Positions 39,126 to 47,638 of a stretch of 59,434 nucleotides of DNA are shown piece after piece. The translations under genes and the position numbers were made by a program. This DNA comes from Chryseobacterium mucoviscidosis. GTDB lineage: Bacteria > Bacteroidota > Bacteroidia > Flavobacteriales > Weeksellaceae. Location: NCBI RefSeq assembly GCF_002177115.1, contig NZ_MVAG01000074.1:1-59434 (forward strand), in the 5' to 3' direction. How positions within the stretch are numbered: position 1 is the first letter of the stretch; the number at the start of each line of letters is the position of its first letter. Below the pieces are notes generated by a model. It was not told the DNA's origin. It saw only the letters and a program-made list of their open reading frames with translations, and did no database searches.

Positions 39126-42089
39126 ATGCGTAAAGAGACACAAAAAGTACTCATTTTATCATTACTAGGACTTGTCAGTGTAAATCTGGCGGCTCAGCAA
39201 AAGGCTAAAAAAGATACCATTAAAAATATCGACGAAGTGGTGGTAACCGCTTTGGGGATTAAAAGACAGGACAAATCTTTAGGTTATGTTGCCGAAAAAG
39301 TAAATTCCGGCACTTTCGAAGAAACCCAGAACAACAACTGGGCTCAGTCTATGGAGGGAAAAGTTGCAGGACTGAAGGTTCAGACTGCCGGAGCGGGACC
39401 GCTTGCCAGTTCCAGAATTACTTTAAGAGGCGAAAAGTCGATGGTATTGGATAATAATTACGCATTGATTGTTGTAGACGGAATTCCTCTGGGAAATTCC
39501 ACCACAGGAACCGGAACTCCGGCTTACGGAGCGGGTTCCGGAGGGGATGTTCCGATTGATTTAGGAAACGGACTGAACAGCATCAATCCCGATGATATTG
39601 AATCAGTAACCGTTCTGAAAGGAGCTTCTGCAGCCGCTTTATACGGATCCCGTGCTGCGAACGGAGCTTTGATGATCACCACAAAATCAGGAAAAAGTAA
39701 AAACGGAAAAATTCAGGTAACCTTCAATTCCTATTCAAGTTATGATACGGTTCTGAAATGGCCGGATTGGCAGTACGAATACGGACAGGGAACTTTGGCT
39801 AAAAATACAGCAGGTCAATTTTATTATTCTTACGGCGCTTCTGCAGACGGCGTAAGTACGGGAGGAACAAGCAGTGCTTTCGGACCGAAATTCGCAGGAC
39901 AGTATTATTTTCAGTATGATCCTACCGTTGGTGGACAGAGTAAGGAAAGACAGCTTTGGAGAGCTTATGAAGACAATATCAAAGGATTCTGGAGAACAGG
40001 TTCTACTTATTCTAACAGTCTTTCGGTGGAAAGTTCCAATGATAAAACCAATTTCAGAACATCGCTTACCTATCTTAATAACGAATGGATGATGCCGAAT
40101 ACAGGTTTCGACCGACTGAATTTTGCTTTGTCGTTCGCGCATCAGTTAACTAAAAAATTAAAAGTATCCACCAAATTTACTTTCAATAAAACTTCAAGTG
40201 ACAATCTTCCGGCAACGGGATACAATAACCAGTCGATTTCCTATTTCATGATCTTCCAGAATCCGAATGTGGATCTTGCATGGTATCAACCCATCTGGAA
40301 ACCGGGACAGGTTCAGATCGATCAGATTCACCCTTTCAGTACATTTATCGACAATCCTTACCTCATCGCTTATGAAATGCTGAACGGAGTGGATAAAAAA
40401 ACGATTTTCGGAAACATTACGGCAGATTATCAGTTCAATAAAAATTTCAGCCTCATGTTGAGATCCGGACTGGAAGTGCTGAACGAAAAAAGAACAACAA
40501 AACGTCCGTGGAGTTCCGCCAATTATGCAAAAGGATTCTACAGAGAGCAGTACATTAAAAATCACGAATACAACAACGATGTTTTATTTTCGTACAAACA
40601 GAACTTTAATAAATTCAATATTTCTGCATCTGCCGGAGGAAGCATCCGTTACAATCAGTATGTGATGAATGATTATCAGGCGAACGGATTGAAAATTGCA
40701 GGAGAATACAACCTTACCAATGCGCTTGGAATTGATGTAAAATATCCGAGACCGGGAGACGAACAGGTAAACAGTGTCTATGGTTTGGTAACATTGGGAT
40801 ACGACAATAAATTCTTTGTGGATGTTACCGGAAGAAACGACTGGAGTTCCACACTTCCGAAATCCAACAGATCATTCTTTTATCCTTCCGTAAGTACCAG
40901 TTTCATCCTTTCAGAAATTTTTAAACTGAAAAGCGACCGTTTCAATTACTGGAAACTGAGAGCTTCGTGGGCAAAAGTAGGAATCGACGGTTCTCCTTAT
41001 CAGTTGGATACCTATTACGATACCAGTTCAATCACAGGAAGTGTGGTGGCGAGAAATATCTTCAATAATCCTAATCTTAAGCCTGAAAAAAATGCCAACG
41101 TAGAAGCGGGAATGGATTTCAGCGTATTAAAAAACAGATTGAATTTTAATTTCACGCTGTATCAGAACATGAGTGAAAACCAGATTATTCCGGTTTCTCT
41201 TCCTTATGAAAGCGGTTATTCCCAAAGAATCATCAACGCAGGAAAAATCCGAAACAGAGGTATGGAATTATCTTTAAATACAACACCTTTTAAAACCAAA
41301 AGCTTCTCCTGGATGATCGGAGCCAACTGGTCTGCCAACGAAAACAGAGTACTTACCACGTCCGAAGGTTTCGACGGAATTATTTCAACCGTGGGAGGAG
41401 TGGTTTTTTATAAAGCCGTTGTAGGAGGTTCTTTAGGAGATATGTATGGTTTCAAACTGGTAAAAAACAGTCAGGGACAGGTTGTTTATGACAACGCAGG
41501 ATTGCCTTTAAGACCTGCAGAAATAGAAAAAGTAGGAAATGCATTCCCGAAATGGAGAGCCGGTCTACAGAATGATTTTAAAATTAAAAATTTCACCGTA
41601 AGCTTCTCATTCGATGGTCAGTACGGTGGCGTTGCGTATTCGCAGTCGCATCACAAAATGTCGGAACAGGGAAAACTGAAATCTACACTTCCGGGAAGAG
41701 ACAATCCGAACGGAATGATCGTAGGAGAAGGAGTTGTACAGAATCCGGACGGTTCTTACAGCCCGAATACAAAAGCGGTTACCGTATCTGCTTATTATGC
41801 AGAATACTACAGAAGAGCCAACGTGGAAACGAATACATTCAGCACAGATTTTATCAAACTGAGAGATGCAAGAATCGCCTATTCTTTCCCGAAAGAAACC
41901 ATAAAATCTTTAGGACTGCAGGATCTTACCTTAGCTATTTTCGGAAAAAATCTATGGATGTGGACGAAGTTCCCGATGTTTGATCCTGAAGTAGCAACTT
42001 TAGATAACGCAACCATTACTCCCGGAGTGGAAATGGGGCAGCTTCCAACCGCCAGAACCGTTGGATTTCAGTTAAATCTTAAATTTTAA
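39126..42089 (+). CDS. SusC/RagA family TonB-linked outer-membrane protein
   Basis: A 987-residue outer-membrane transporter. A signal peptide (about 1-23) is followed directly by the SusC signature NIDEVVVTALGIKRQDKSLG without a carboxypeptidase-regulatory-like domain. A plug domain covers about 55-180 (GKVAGLKVQTAGAGP, ITLRGEKSMVLDNN, SVTVLKGASAAALYGSRAAN). The barrel follows and ends in TVGFQLNLKF. With SusD (11-bp gap) it forms a lidded nutrient importer. The neighbouring phosphoesterase and GDPD genes suggest a phosphate-containing substrate, by inference. Confidence 0.95.
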   Translation: MRKETQKVLILSLLGLVSVNLAAQQKAKKDTIKNIDEVVVTALGIKRQDKSLGYVAEKVNSGTFEETQNNNWAQSMEGKVAGLKVQTAGAGPLASSRITLRGEKSMVLDNNYALIVVDGIPLGNSTTGTGTPAYGAGSGGDVPIDLGNGLNSINPDDIESVTVLKGASAAALYGSRAANGALMITTKSGKSKNGKIQVTFNSYSSYDTVLKWPDWQYEYGQGTLAKNTAGQFYYSYGASADGVSTGGTSSAFGPKFAGQYYFQYDPTVGGQSKERQLWRAYEDNIKGFWRTGSTYSNSLSVESSNDKTNFRTSLTYLNNEWMMPNTGFDRLNFALSFAHQLTKKLKVSTKFTFNKTSSDNLPATGYNNQSISYFMIFQNPNVDLAWYQPIWKPGQVQIDQIHPFSTFIDNPYLIAYEMLNGVDKKTIFGNITADYQFNKNFSLMLRSGLEVLNEKRTTKRPWSSANYAKGFYREQYIKNHEYNNDVLFSYKQNFNKFNISASAGGSIRYNQYVMNDYQANGLKIAGEYNLTNALGIDVKYPRPGDEQVNSVYGLVTLGYDNKFFVDVTGRNDWSSTLPKSNRSFFYPSVSTSFILSEIFKLKSDRFNYWKLRASWAKVGIDGSPYQLDTYYDTSSITGSVVARNIFNNPNLKPEKNANVEAGMDFSVLKNRLNFNFTLYQNMSENQIIPVSLPYESGYSQRIINAGKIRNRGMELSLNTTPFKTKSFSWMIGANWSANENRVLTTSEGFDGIISTVGGVVFYKAVVGGSLGDMYGFKLVKNSQGQVVYDNAGLPLRPAEIEKVGNAFPKWRAGLQNDFKIKNFTVSFSFDGQYGGVAYSQSHHKMSEQGKLKSTLPGRDNPNGMIVGEGVVQNPDGSYSPNTKAVTVSAYYAEYYRRANVETNTFSTDFIKLRDARIAYSFPKETIKSLGLQDLTLAIFGKNLWMWTKFPMFDPEVATLDNATITPGVEMGQLPTARTVGFQLNLKF

Positions 42090-42100
42090 ATCTTAAAAAA

Positions 42101-43552
42101 ATGAAAAAATTATTCATCAACATAGCTTTGGTTGCTTCACTTTTTATTTTCAATTCTTGCGACAGAAATTTTGAAGAAATCAACACAGATACCAGTAAAA
42201 TTCTCAATCCGTCTGTAGGAAGCCTTCTTGCTCCCATTCAGTACGAAATGGCAAACTACGGATACAGCAGAGCCAATGATTTCACTTTCGATATCATGCA
42301 GATCGGTCTGGATTTTCCGAATGAAGGAAATACGTACAGCAGATATTACATGACGGAAGGAAGCGGAAACGGTGTCTGGAATACCTCTTACAAATGGCTG
42401 AAGCAGGTGAATGACCTGAGAACTTTTGCCAAAAAAGAGCAGAACAACAATTATCTGGCAATTTCCATGGTTTTGAATGCGTGGATCTACTCCAATCTTA
42501 CCGATGCTTTCGGAGATGTTCCTTTTTCTGAAGCGGTAAAAATCGATCAGGGAATCATCACCCCGAAATACGACAGCCAGAAAGAGATTTATGTTCAGCT
42601 TTTAAATGATCTTAAAACAGCAAACAGTTTATTCGATACCACCAAAACATTAACGGAAACGGATCTTTTCTATAATGCCAATAATAATGTGACGGGAATC
42701 GTTAACTGGAAGAAGTTCTGTAATTCTTTGTCATTAAGATTGTTAACGAGAATTCTGAAAAGGAACGGAGAAGTCAACGTTCATGAAAGAATTCAGGAAA
42801 TTGTAAGCAATCCTGCCACATATCCGATTTTCCAGAACAATACAGACAGTGCTTTATTAACGATTTCAGGAATTTCACCTTACCTTCCGCCGATCGCAAG
42901 ACCACAGGATTTTACAGCGTACCGTGCCGCAGGAGAATTTTTTGTGAATGCCATGAAAAACAATAATGATCCGAGAATGAGCATGTTCTTCACACAGGCA
43001 AAAGATCTGGCAACGAATGCAAACATCGGTTACAAAGGTGCTCCTTCAGGATATGCTTTGGGAAGTGCTTTCAATTATCAGCCTTCGAATTTCAACCAGA
43101 ATCTTGCAAAAGCGCCGTTGAAAGATTTAATCATGACCTATTCTGAGGTTCAGTTTATCCTTGCAGAGCTTTCTTTCAAAGGAATTATTACAGGAAATAC
43201 CCAGACCTATTATGAAAACGGGGTAAAATCGATCATTGAACAATGGGGAGCCACTGTTCCAGCCAATTATTTTACCAACGCTAATGTGTCTTACAACGGA
43301 ACTTTTGAAAGAATTATGCTTCAGAAATACATTTCCTTATTCTTTGTAGACCATCAGCAATGGTACGAATACAGAAGAACAGGATTCCCGGTTTTACCGA
43401 ACAACGGCGGGCTTCAGAACAATGGACAGATGCCGGTAAGATTTATGTATCCTACCCAGACCAAAGTAATGAACACGGCAAACTACAATGCAGCAGTTCA
43501 GGCAATGGGTGGAGACAATATTAATATTAAAATGTGGTGGAATAAACCATAA
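42101..43552 (+). CDS. SusD/RagB family outer-membrane lipoprotein
   Basis: A 483-residue lipoprotein with lipobox FNSC (Cys about residue 20, MKKLFINIALVASLFIFNSC). The following DRNFEEINTDTSKIL, then NLTDAFGDVPFSEAVK, and the C-terminal DHQQWYEYRRTGFPVLPNNG are typical of the SusD-like nutrient-binding group. It caps the SusC channel on the cell surface. It is cotranscribed with susC (11-bp gap). Confidence 0.93.
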   Translation: MKKLFINIALVASLFIFNSCDRNFEEINTDTSKILNPSVGSLLAPIQYEMANYGYSRANDFTFDIMQIGLDFPNEGNTYSRYYMTEGSGNGVWNTSYKWLKQVNDLRTFAKKEQNNNYLAISMVLNAWIYSNLTDAFGDVPFSEAVKIDQGIITPKYDSQKEIYVQLLNDLKTANSLFDTTKTLTETDLFYNANNNVTGIVNWKKFCNSLSLRLLTRILKRNGEVNVHERIQEIVSNPATYPIFQNNTDSALLTISGISPYLPPIARPQDFTAYRAAGEFFVNAMKNNNDPRMSMFFTQAKDLATNANIGYKGAPSGYALGSAFNYQPSNFNQNLAKAPLKDLIMTYSEVQFILAELSFKGIITGNTQTYYENGVKSIIEQWGATVPANYFTNANVSYNGTFERIMLQKYISLFFVDHQQWYEYRRTGFPVLPNNGGLQNNGQMPVRFMYPTQTKVMNTANYNAAVQAMGGDNINIKMWWNKP

Positions 43553-43565
43553 ACTTATCCGTAGG

Positions 43566-43615
43566 ATCGGGCTTTAGCCCGATTTTAGAGAAATAATTAG
43601 ATTGGCTTTAGCCAA
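43566..43615. repeat. Two GGCTTTAGCC hairpins between susD and phosphoesterase
   Basis: Two short inverted repeats share the core GGCTTTAGCC with loop TTTA: ATCGGGC/GCCCGAT at 43566-43583 and TTGGC/GCCAA at 43602-43615. They resemble REP-like hairpins of flavobacterial intergenic regions. They could tune mRNA levels within the operon. Confidence 0.5.
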
Positions 43616-43639
43616 AACTTAAATGTAAATATCAATACA

Positions 43640-45223
43640 ATGAACATAAAATTTTTAATGCCTTGTCTTTTAATTTCAGTAATGGCATTTTCACAGGCTT
43701 CTGTTTCGGGATATGTGTACGAAGACAGCAACAAAAATCAGAAGAGGGAAAACAAAGAAAAAGGAATCGAAGGAGTGGCGGTTTCCAACGGAGCTCAGGT
43801 TGTGTTAACCGATAAAAACGGAAGATACAGTCTTCCTGTTCAGGACGGACAGACCATTTTTGTCATCAAACCTTCCGGCTACATGACTCCTCTAAATGCA
43901 AACAATCTTCCTCAATATTATTATCAGTACAAGCCAAAAGGCTCTCCCACAGATTTTAAATACAAAGGTTCTGCACCTACAGGCGAGCTTCCGAAAGAAA
44001 TTAATTTTGCCTTAAATAAACAGAATGAAAGCAAAAATTTTGATATTCTGGTTTTCGGAGATCCGCAGCCTTACACAGAAAAACAATTGGATTACTTTCG
44101 AAGAGCCATTGTAAATGAAGTAAAAAGCACGAAGAAAAATGCGGTTTTAGGAATCAGTCTTGGAGATTTGGTAGGAGATAATTTAAGCCTGCAAAAACCT
44201 TACGCAGACGTGATGAAAGAAATCGGGCTTCCTTGGTATAACGTGATGGGAAATCATGACATGAACTACGAAGCGAAAGAAGATATGCTTTCCGATGAGA
44301 CTTTTGAATCCAATTTCGGACCTGCAAATTATTCCTTCAATTACGGAAATGTACATTTTATTATTTTGGATGATATTTTGTATCCCGATCCGCGCGATGG
44401 AAAAGGATATTGGGGAGGTTTCCGTGAAGATCAGATGCAGTTTATCGAAAACGATCTGAAACTGGTGGATAAAAATAAACTAATCGTTGTTTCTTTCCAT
44501 ATTCCTCTGGAGCATAAAAATGAAGACAACTTCAGAAACGCAGACCGCCAGAAATTATTTGATAACCTTGCTCCGTTTAAAAACGCTTTGTTGCTTTCGG
44601 CGCACACTCACGTTCAGCAGCAGCTTTTTTACGGGAAAAAAGCAGGATGGAACGGTTCAAAAGATCTTCATGAATACAATGTAGGAACAACCTGCGGCGA
44701 TTGGTGGTCCGGAACTTCTGATGATTTGGGATTGCCTACTTCCACGATGAGAGACGGAACAGCAAAAGGATATTCTTTCATCAGTTTTAACGATAACGAA
44801 TATAAAGTAAAATATAAAACTGCCGGAAAGCCGGAAGATTATCAGATCAATTTATATGTTCCGAAAGTAGTTCCTTTCCCTTCAAAAACTTCTGCTAAAG
44901 TTTTGGCAAACTTCTTCATAGGAAGCAAAAAAGACAAAGTAGAATACAGAATAGACGGCGAAAAATGGGAAGAAATGCAATATGACGAAACCGTAGATCC
45001 GAGTTTTGCAATGTCGGTTTTCAAGTGGGACACTACGCAGAATATTTTCCCCGGAAGAAGACCTTCCAATCCGGAATCTTCAAAACACATCTGGACCGGA
45101 GATTTCCCGAAAAAACTTTCTTTAGGAAAGCATAAAGTTGAGGTAAGAGCAACGGATATGTATGGAAACCAGTTCTCTGCCACAGAAGAATTTGACGTTC
45201 AGAACCAGATTATTATTCCTTAA
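43640..45223 (+). CDS. Calcineurin-like phosphoesterase with N-terminal beta domain
   Basis: A 527-residue secreted metallophosphatase. A signal peptide (1-19) precedes an N-terminal beta domain (about 20-125, ASVSGYVYEDSNKNQKRENK). The core carries the metal-binding motifs in order: FGDPQPY (about 137), SLGDLVGDN (about 174), VMGNHDMNYE (about 200), VSFHIPLEH (about 288) and LSAHTHVQ (about 317). A C-terminal calcineurin-associated domain follows. The architecture is MetallophosN-Metallophos-MetallophosC. It lies 87 bp after susD, so the enzyme probably processes what SusCD binds or imports. Confidence 0.9.
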   Translation: MNIKFLMPCLLISVMAFSQASVSGYVYEDSNKNQKRENKEKGIEGVAVSNGAQVVLTDKNGRYSLPVQDGQTIFVIKPSGYMTPLNANNLPQYYYQYKPKGSPTDFKYKGSAPTGELPKEINFALNKQNESKNFDILVFGDPQPYTEKQLDYFRRAIVNEVKSTKKNAVLGISLGDLVGDNLSLQKPYADVMKEIGLPWYNVMGNHDMNYEAKEDMLSDETFESNFGPANYSFNYGNVHFIILDDILYPDPRDGKGYWGGFREDQMQFIENDLKLVDKNKLIVVSFHIPLEHKNEDNFRNADRQKLFDNLAPFKNALLLSAHTHVQQQLFYGKKAGWNGSKDLHEYNVGTTCGDWWSGTSDDLGLPTSTMRDGTAKGYSFISFNDNEYKVKYKTAGKPEDYQINLYVPKVVPFPSKTSAKVLANFFIGSKKDKVEYRIDGEKWEEMQYDETVDPSFAMSVFKWDTTQNIFPGRRPSNPESSKHIWTGDFPKKLSLGKHKVEVRATDMYGNQFSATEEFDVQNQIIIP

Positions 45224-45251
45224 TTTTCATTTATTACTATACTTTCAAAGA

Positions 45252-45276
45252 AACCGGCTCTACTTTGGAGTCGGTT
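45252..45276 (+). terminator. Terminator after the phosphoesterase gene
   Basis: Stem AACCGGCTC (45252-45260) against GAGTCGGTT (45268-45276, one G-T pair), followed by T's. Confidence 0.65.
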
Positions 45277-45345
45277 TTGCTTTAAACATAAGCGGTTATT
45301 TATAAATTAATCATAATACGGATTTTTAGCTCGGCTAATGTTTCG

Positions 45346-45353
45346 TAAATTTG
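45346..45353 (+). promoter_or_regulatory. Candidate -7 element for the SDR gene
   Basis: TAAATTTG matches TAnnTTTG, 27 bp before the chosen ATG at 45381. It also favours that start over the upstream start at 45351, which would overlap the promoter. Confidence 0.35.
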
Positions 45354-45380
45354 CATCAACGAATAAAAAATTCTTTAAAA

Positions 45381-46094
45381 ATGGATATAAACGGAAAAAA
45401 TGCCATCGTTACAGGAGGCGGAAGAGGATTGGGAAAAGCTGTGGCTTTAGCTTTGGCAAGTGAAGGAGTAAATGTAGCCATCACGGGAAGAAATGAAGAA
45501 AACCTTAAAATGGTAGTCGATGAAATCCAGAAACTGGGAGTAAAATCGGCTTACGCAGTTTTCAGTATTGATAATGAAATCCATGTAAAAGCAGGAATCG
45601 ATTCTATTGCCGAGCAATTGGGAGGTGTTGATATTTTAATTAACAACGCAGGGATCGGAGATTTCGGTTCTATCGAAGAAATGCCTTCCGAAACCTGGGA
45701 ACAGGTGATTAAAACCAATCTTTTCGGGGTATATTATGCAGCAAAAGCGGTTTATCCTTTCATGAAAGAAAAAGGAGAGGGGGATATTGTTAACGTTGCA
45801 TCTACGGCAGGTCTGAAGGGCGGACCAAATATGTCGGCTTATGCAGCATCCAAAGCAGCGGTGGTTTCCCTGTCTCAATCAATGATGGCAGAATGGAGAA
45901 AACAGAATATTCGTGTTATTACTTTAACGCCGAGTACGATTGCTTCAGATATGTCGATTCAGGGTGGTTTAACAGACGGAAATCCTGAAAAAGTTCTTCA
46001 GCCGGAAGACTTTGCAGAGTGGGTAAGAGATATTTTAAAAATGAACAGAAGAGCGTTGATCGCAAACGGTTCTATTTTCTCTACCAATCCATAA
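45381..46094 (+). CDS. Short-chain dehydrogenase/reductase (FabG-like)
   Basis: A 237-residue SDR. The cofactor motif is TGGGRGLGKA (about 11-20), followed by NNAGIGD (about 88), catalytic Ser in VNVASTAG, and YAASK (Tyr-x3-Lys, about 154-158). This is the classical SDR length and motif order, and the NADPH-type Arg after the Gly motif (TGRNEEN) suggests NADPH. It is related to 3-oxoacyl-ACP reductases, but the true substrate is unclear. The start at 45381 is chosen because the upstream extension is not conserved-looking and overlaps the promoter. Confidence 0.85.
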   Translation: MDINGKNAIVTGGGRGLGKAVALALASEGVNVAITGRNEENLKMVVDEIQKLGVKSAYAVFSIDNEIHVKAGIDSIAEQLGGVDILINNAGIGDFGSIEEMPSETWEQVIKTNLFGVYYAAKAVYPFMKEKGEGDIVNVASTAGLKGGPNMSAYAASKAAVVSLSQSMMAEWRKQNIRVITLTPSTIASDMSIQGGLTDGNPEKVLQPEDFAEWVRDILKMNRRALIANGSIFSTNP

Positions 46095-46205
46095 TTGGTT
46101 TAAAGTTTAAAATTTAAAGTTTTGAGTTCTGGATTTTTTTCGGACTCAAGATACAAAACAATTGTAAAAGTGGACTTCGGTTCGCTTTTTTTCTGCGGGA
46201 AATCT

Positions 46206-46307
46206 GTCATTCTGAACGGGAACGAAGTGAGAGTGAAGAATCTCTAATAAATAAACGACAGATTTTTCTTCCTTCAGAAATCGAGATTCTTCCTTCGTCA
46301 GAATGAC
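46206..46307. repeat. MITE/REP-like element with GTCATTCTG termini
   Basis: Terminal arms GTCATTCTG (46206-46214) and CAGAATGAC (46299-46307) are perfect inverses. Inner arms GAAGAATCTC (46235-46244) and GAGATTCTTC (46283-46292) are also perfect inverses. The sequence GTCATTCTGAACG...GAAGAATCTC is a palindromic repeat type I recall from many bacterial genomes. A partial arm copy lies at 46536-46562. Confidence 0.75.
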
Positions 46308-46425
46308 AAAGAAAACCATTAAGAACATTTAAGCAGTTAAGAGAGATTAAGAATTTGCAGTTAAACTGAAGGATAAGTTTAAAAATAATTAGTATGTAAT
46401 AAAAATTTCTCTCTGTGCTTGTTTA

Positions 46426-46508
46426 AGTGAAACGCCTTAGTGAACTTAAAAATATCCAGTAAGTTTTTAAAAGAAAATCTTCGCGGACTTTGCGTTAAAA
46501 ACAAGAAC
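46426..46508. repeat. Direct repeat unit A
   Basis: Begins AGTGAAACGCCTTAGTGAAC and ends TTTGCGTTAAAAACAA. It pairs with unit B at 46584-46662, which shares the same beginning, the central AAGAAAATCTTCG and the end, with scattered substitutions. Confidence 0.65.
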
Positions 46509-46583
46509 AGCAATGTTTTAGTAAATAAAAAAGATAGATTCTTCCTTCGTCAAAATGACAAAGTAACCGTGTTACCTTCGCTG

Positions 46584-46662
46584 AGTGAAACGCCTTTGCG
46601 AACGAAGAATATACAGTACACTATTAAGAAAATCTTCGTGCACTTTGTGTTAAAAACAAAAC
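46584..46662. repeat. Direct repeat unit B
   Basis: Begins AGTGAAACGCCTTTGCGAAC and ends TTTGTGTTAAAAACAAAA. It is a diverged second copy of unit A, 158 bp downstream in the same orientation. Confidence 0.65.
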
Positions 46663-46716
46663 TAATCGCTTTAAAAACAAAACCAGCAATATTCCAATAA
46701 ATCAAAAAAGTAGTTT

Positions 46717-46724
46717 TATTTTTG
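46717..46724 (+). promoter_or_regulatory. Candidate -7 element for prmA
   Basis: TATTTTTG matches TAnnTTTG, 15 bp before the ATG at 46740. It shows that the in-frame TTG at 46722 lies within the promoter and is not the start. Confidence 0.35.
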
Positions 46725-46739
46725 CAACAAATTATTCAC

Positions 46740-47567
46740 ATGCAAAATTATTTAGAATTCGATTTCAAAATCACACCGCTTCAGCCGTGGAACGAAATAT
46801 TAATGGCAGAACTTATTGAGATAGGTTTCGACAGTTTTACGGAAGAAATCAACGGTATTTTAGGATATATTCAGAAAGAATTATTTAATGAAGAAGAGCT
46901 GAAATCTCTGCCGCTTTTTCAGAATGATGAGGTAAAAATTGAATATACTTTTAAAGAAATGCCGAACATCAACTGGAATGAAGAGTGGGAAAAGAACTTC
47001 GAGCCGATTAATATTGACGATAAAGTACTGATCAGAGCAGAGTTCCACGAATCAGTTCCGGGAATGCACGAAATTGTTATTCAGCCGAAAATGTCTTTCG
47101 GAACAGGACATCATCCGACAACGCATCTGATGATTCAGCAGATGATGGATATTGATTTTAAAGGTAAAAAAGTTCTGGATATGGGTTGCGGAACGTCGGT
47201 TCTGGCAATTTATGCAAAACAGATCGGAGCCGGAGAAACCAAAGCGATTGATATTGATGAATGGTCGGTGGAAAACTCCAAAGAAAATGCAGTAAGAAAT
47301 AATGTGGAACTGGATATTGAGTTGGGAACTGCGGAAAATTTAGGCAAAGAACATTACGATATTATTTTGGCAAACATCAACAGAAATATTTTAATTTCAG
47401 ACATTCCGACGTATGTTTCTGTACTAAATGAAGGTGGGAAATTACTGCTTTCCGGATTGTGTTTCTTTGATGTGGATGATATTCTTGAAGTGTGTAAGGA
47501 AAACGGTTTAACGCTTACAAAAAAACTTCAGAGAGAAGAATGGGTAAGCTTGCTGCTTGAAAAATAA
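46740..47567 (+). CDS. prmA: Ribosomal protein L11 methyltransferase PrmA
   Basis: A 275-residue methyltransferase from the ATG at 46740. The SAM-binding motif is VLDMGCGTSVLAIYAKQIGA (about 139-158), preceded by the family stretch MSFGTGHHPTTHLMIQ (about 114-129). The N/DPPY-like motif position is DIILANINRNIL (about 206-217). These are PrmA hallmarks and the length is typical. It trimethylates ribosomal protein L11. Monocistronic, downstream of the repeat region. Confidence 0.93.
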   Translation: MQNYLEFDFKITPLQPWNEILMAELIEIGFDSFTEEINGILGYIQKELFNEEELKSLPLFQNDEVKIEYTFKEMPNINWNEEWEKNFEPINIDDKVLIRAEFHESVPGMHEIVIQPKMSFGTGHHPTTHLMIQQMMDIDFKGKKVLDMGCGTSVLAIYAKQIGAGETKAIDIDEWSVENSKENAVRNNVELDIELGTAENLGKEHYDIILANINRNILISDIPTYVSVLNEGGKLLLSGLCFFDVDDILEVCKENGLTLTKKLQREEWVSLLLEK

Positions 47568-47579
47568 ATAATCAAATTT

Positions 47580-47637
47580 TCACTTAGCCTAAACCTCAAT
47601 CTTAGCCTTAATCTTAACCTCAGTTTTAGCCAAATCT
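47580..47637. repeat. Low-complexity CTTAGCC/CTTAACCT repeat
   Basis: A run of variants of one 6-9 bp word (CTTAGCCTAAACCTCAATCT, then CTTAGCCTTAATCTTAACCT) just before the next ATG. It has no fixed period. Its position suggests it sits in the 5' leader of the downstream gene. Confidence 0.5.
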
Positions 47638-47638
47638 T

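Larger units (their letters stand above)
46095..46739. other. Repeat-rich gene-free region (about 645 bp)
   Basis: No credible gene. It contains an inverted-repeat element (46206-46307), a partial copy of its arm (46536-46562) and two roughly 80-bp direct repeats (46426-46508 and 46584-46662). A stretch with AACCATTAAG and TTAAGAGAGATTAAG words lies at 46314-46370. The short ORFs seen here are translations of these repeats. Confidence 0.7.

Noticed and set aside
46146..46328. Minus-strand 60-codon ORF in the repeat region
   Set aside because: It translates the GTCATTCTG palindromic element (its VILTKEESR words come from the repeat arm), so it is not a gene.
46206..46662. A CRISPR array
   Set aside because: Repeats are few, imperfect, about 80 bp long or palindromic with no regular spacer, and no cas genes are near.
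46440..46700. Plus-strand 86-codon ORF in the repeat region
   Set aside because: It is composed of the two diverged direct repeats and a MITE arm; no coding character.
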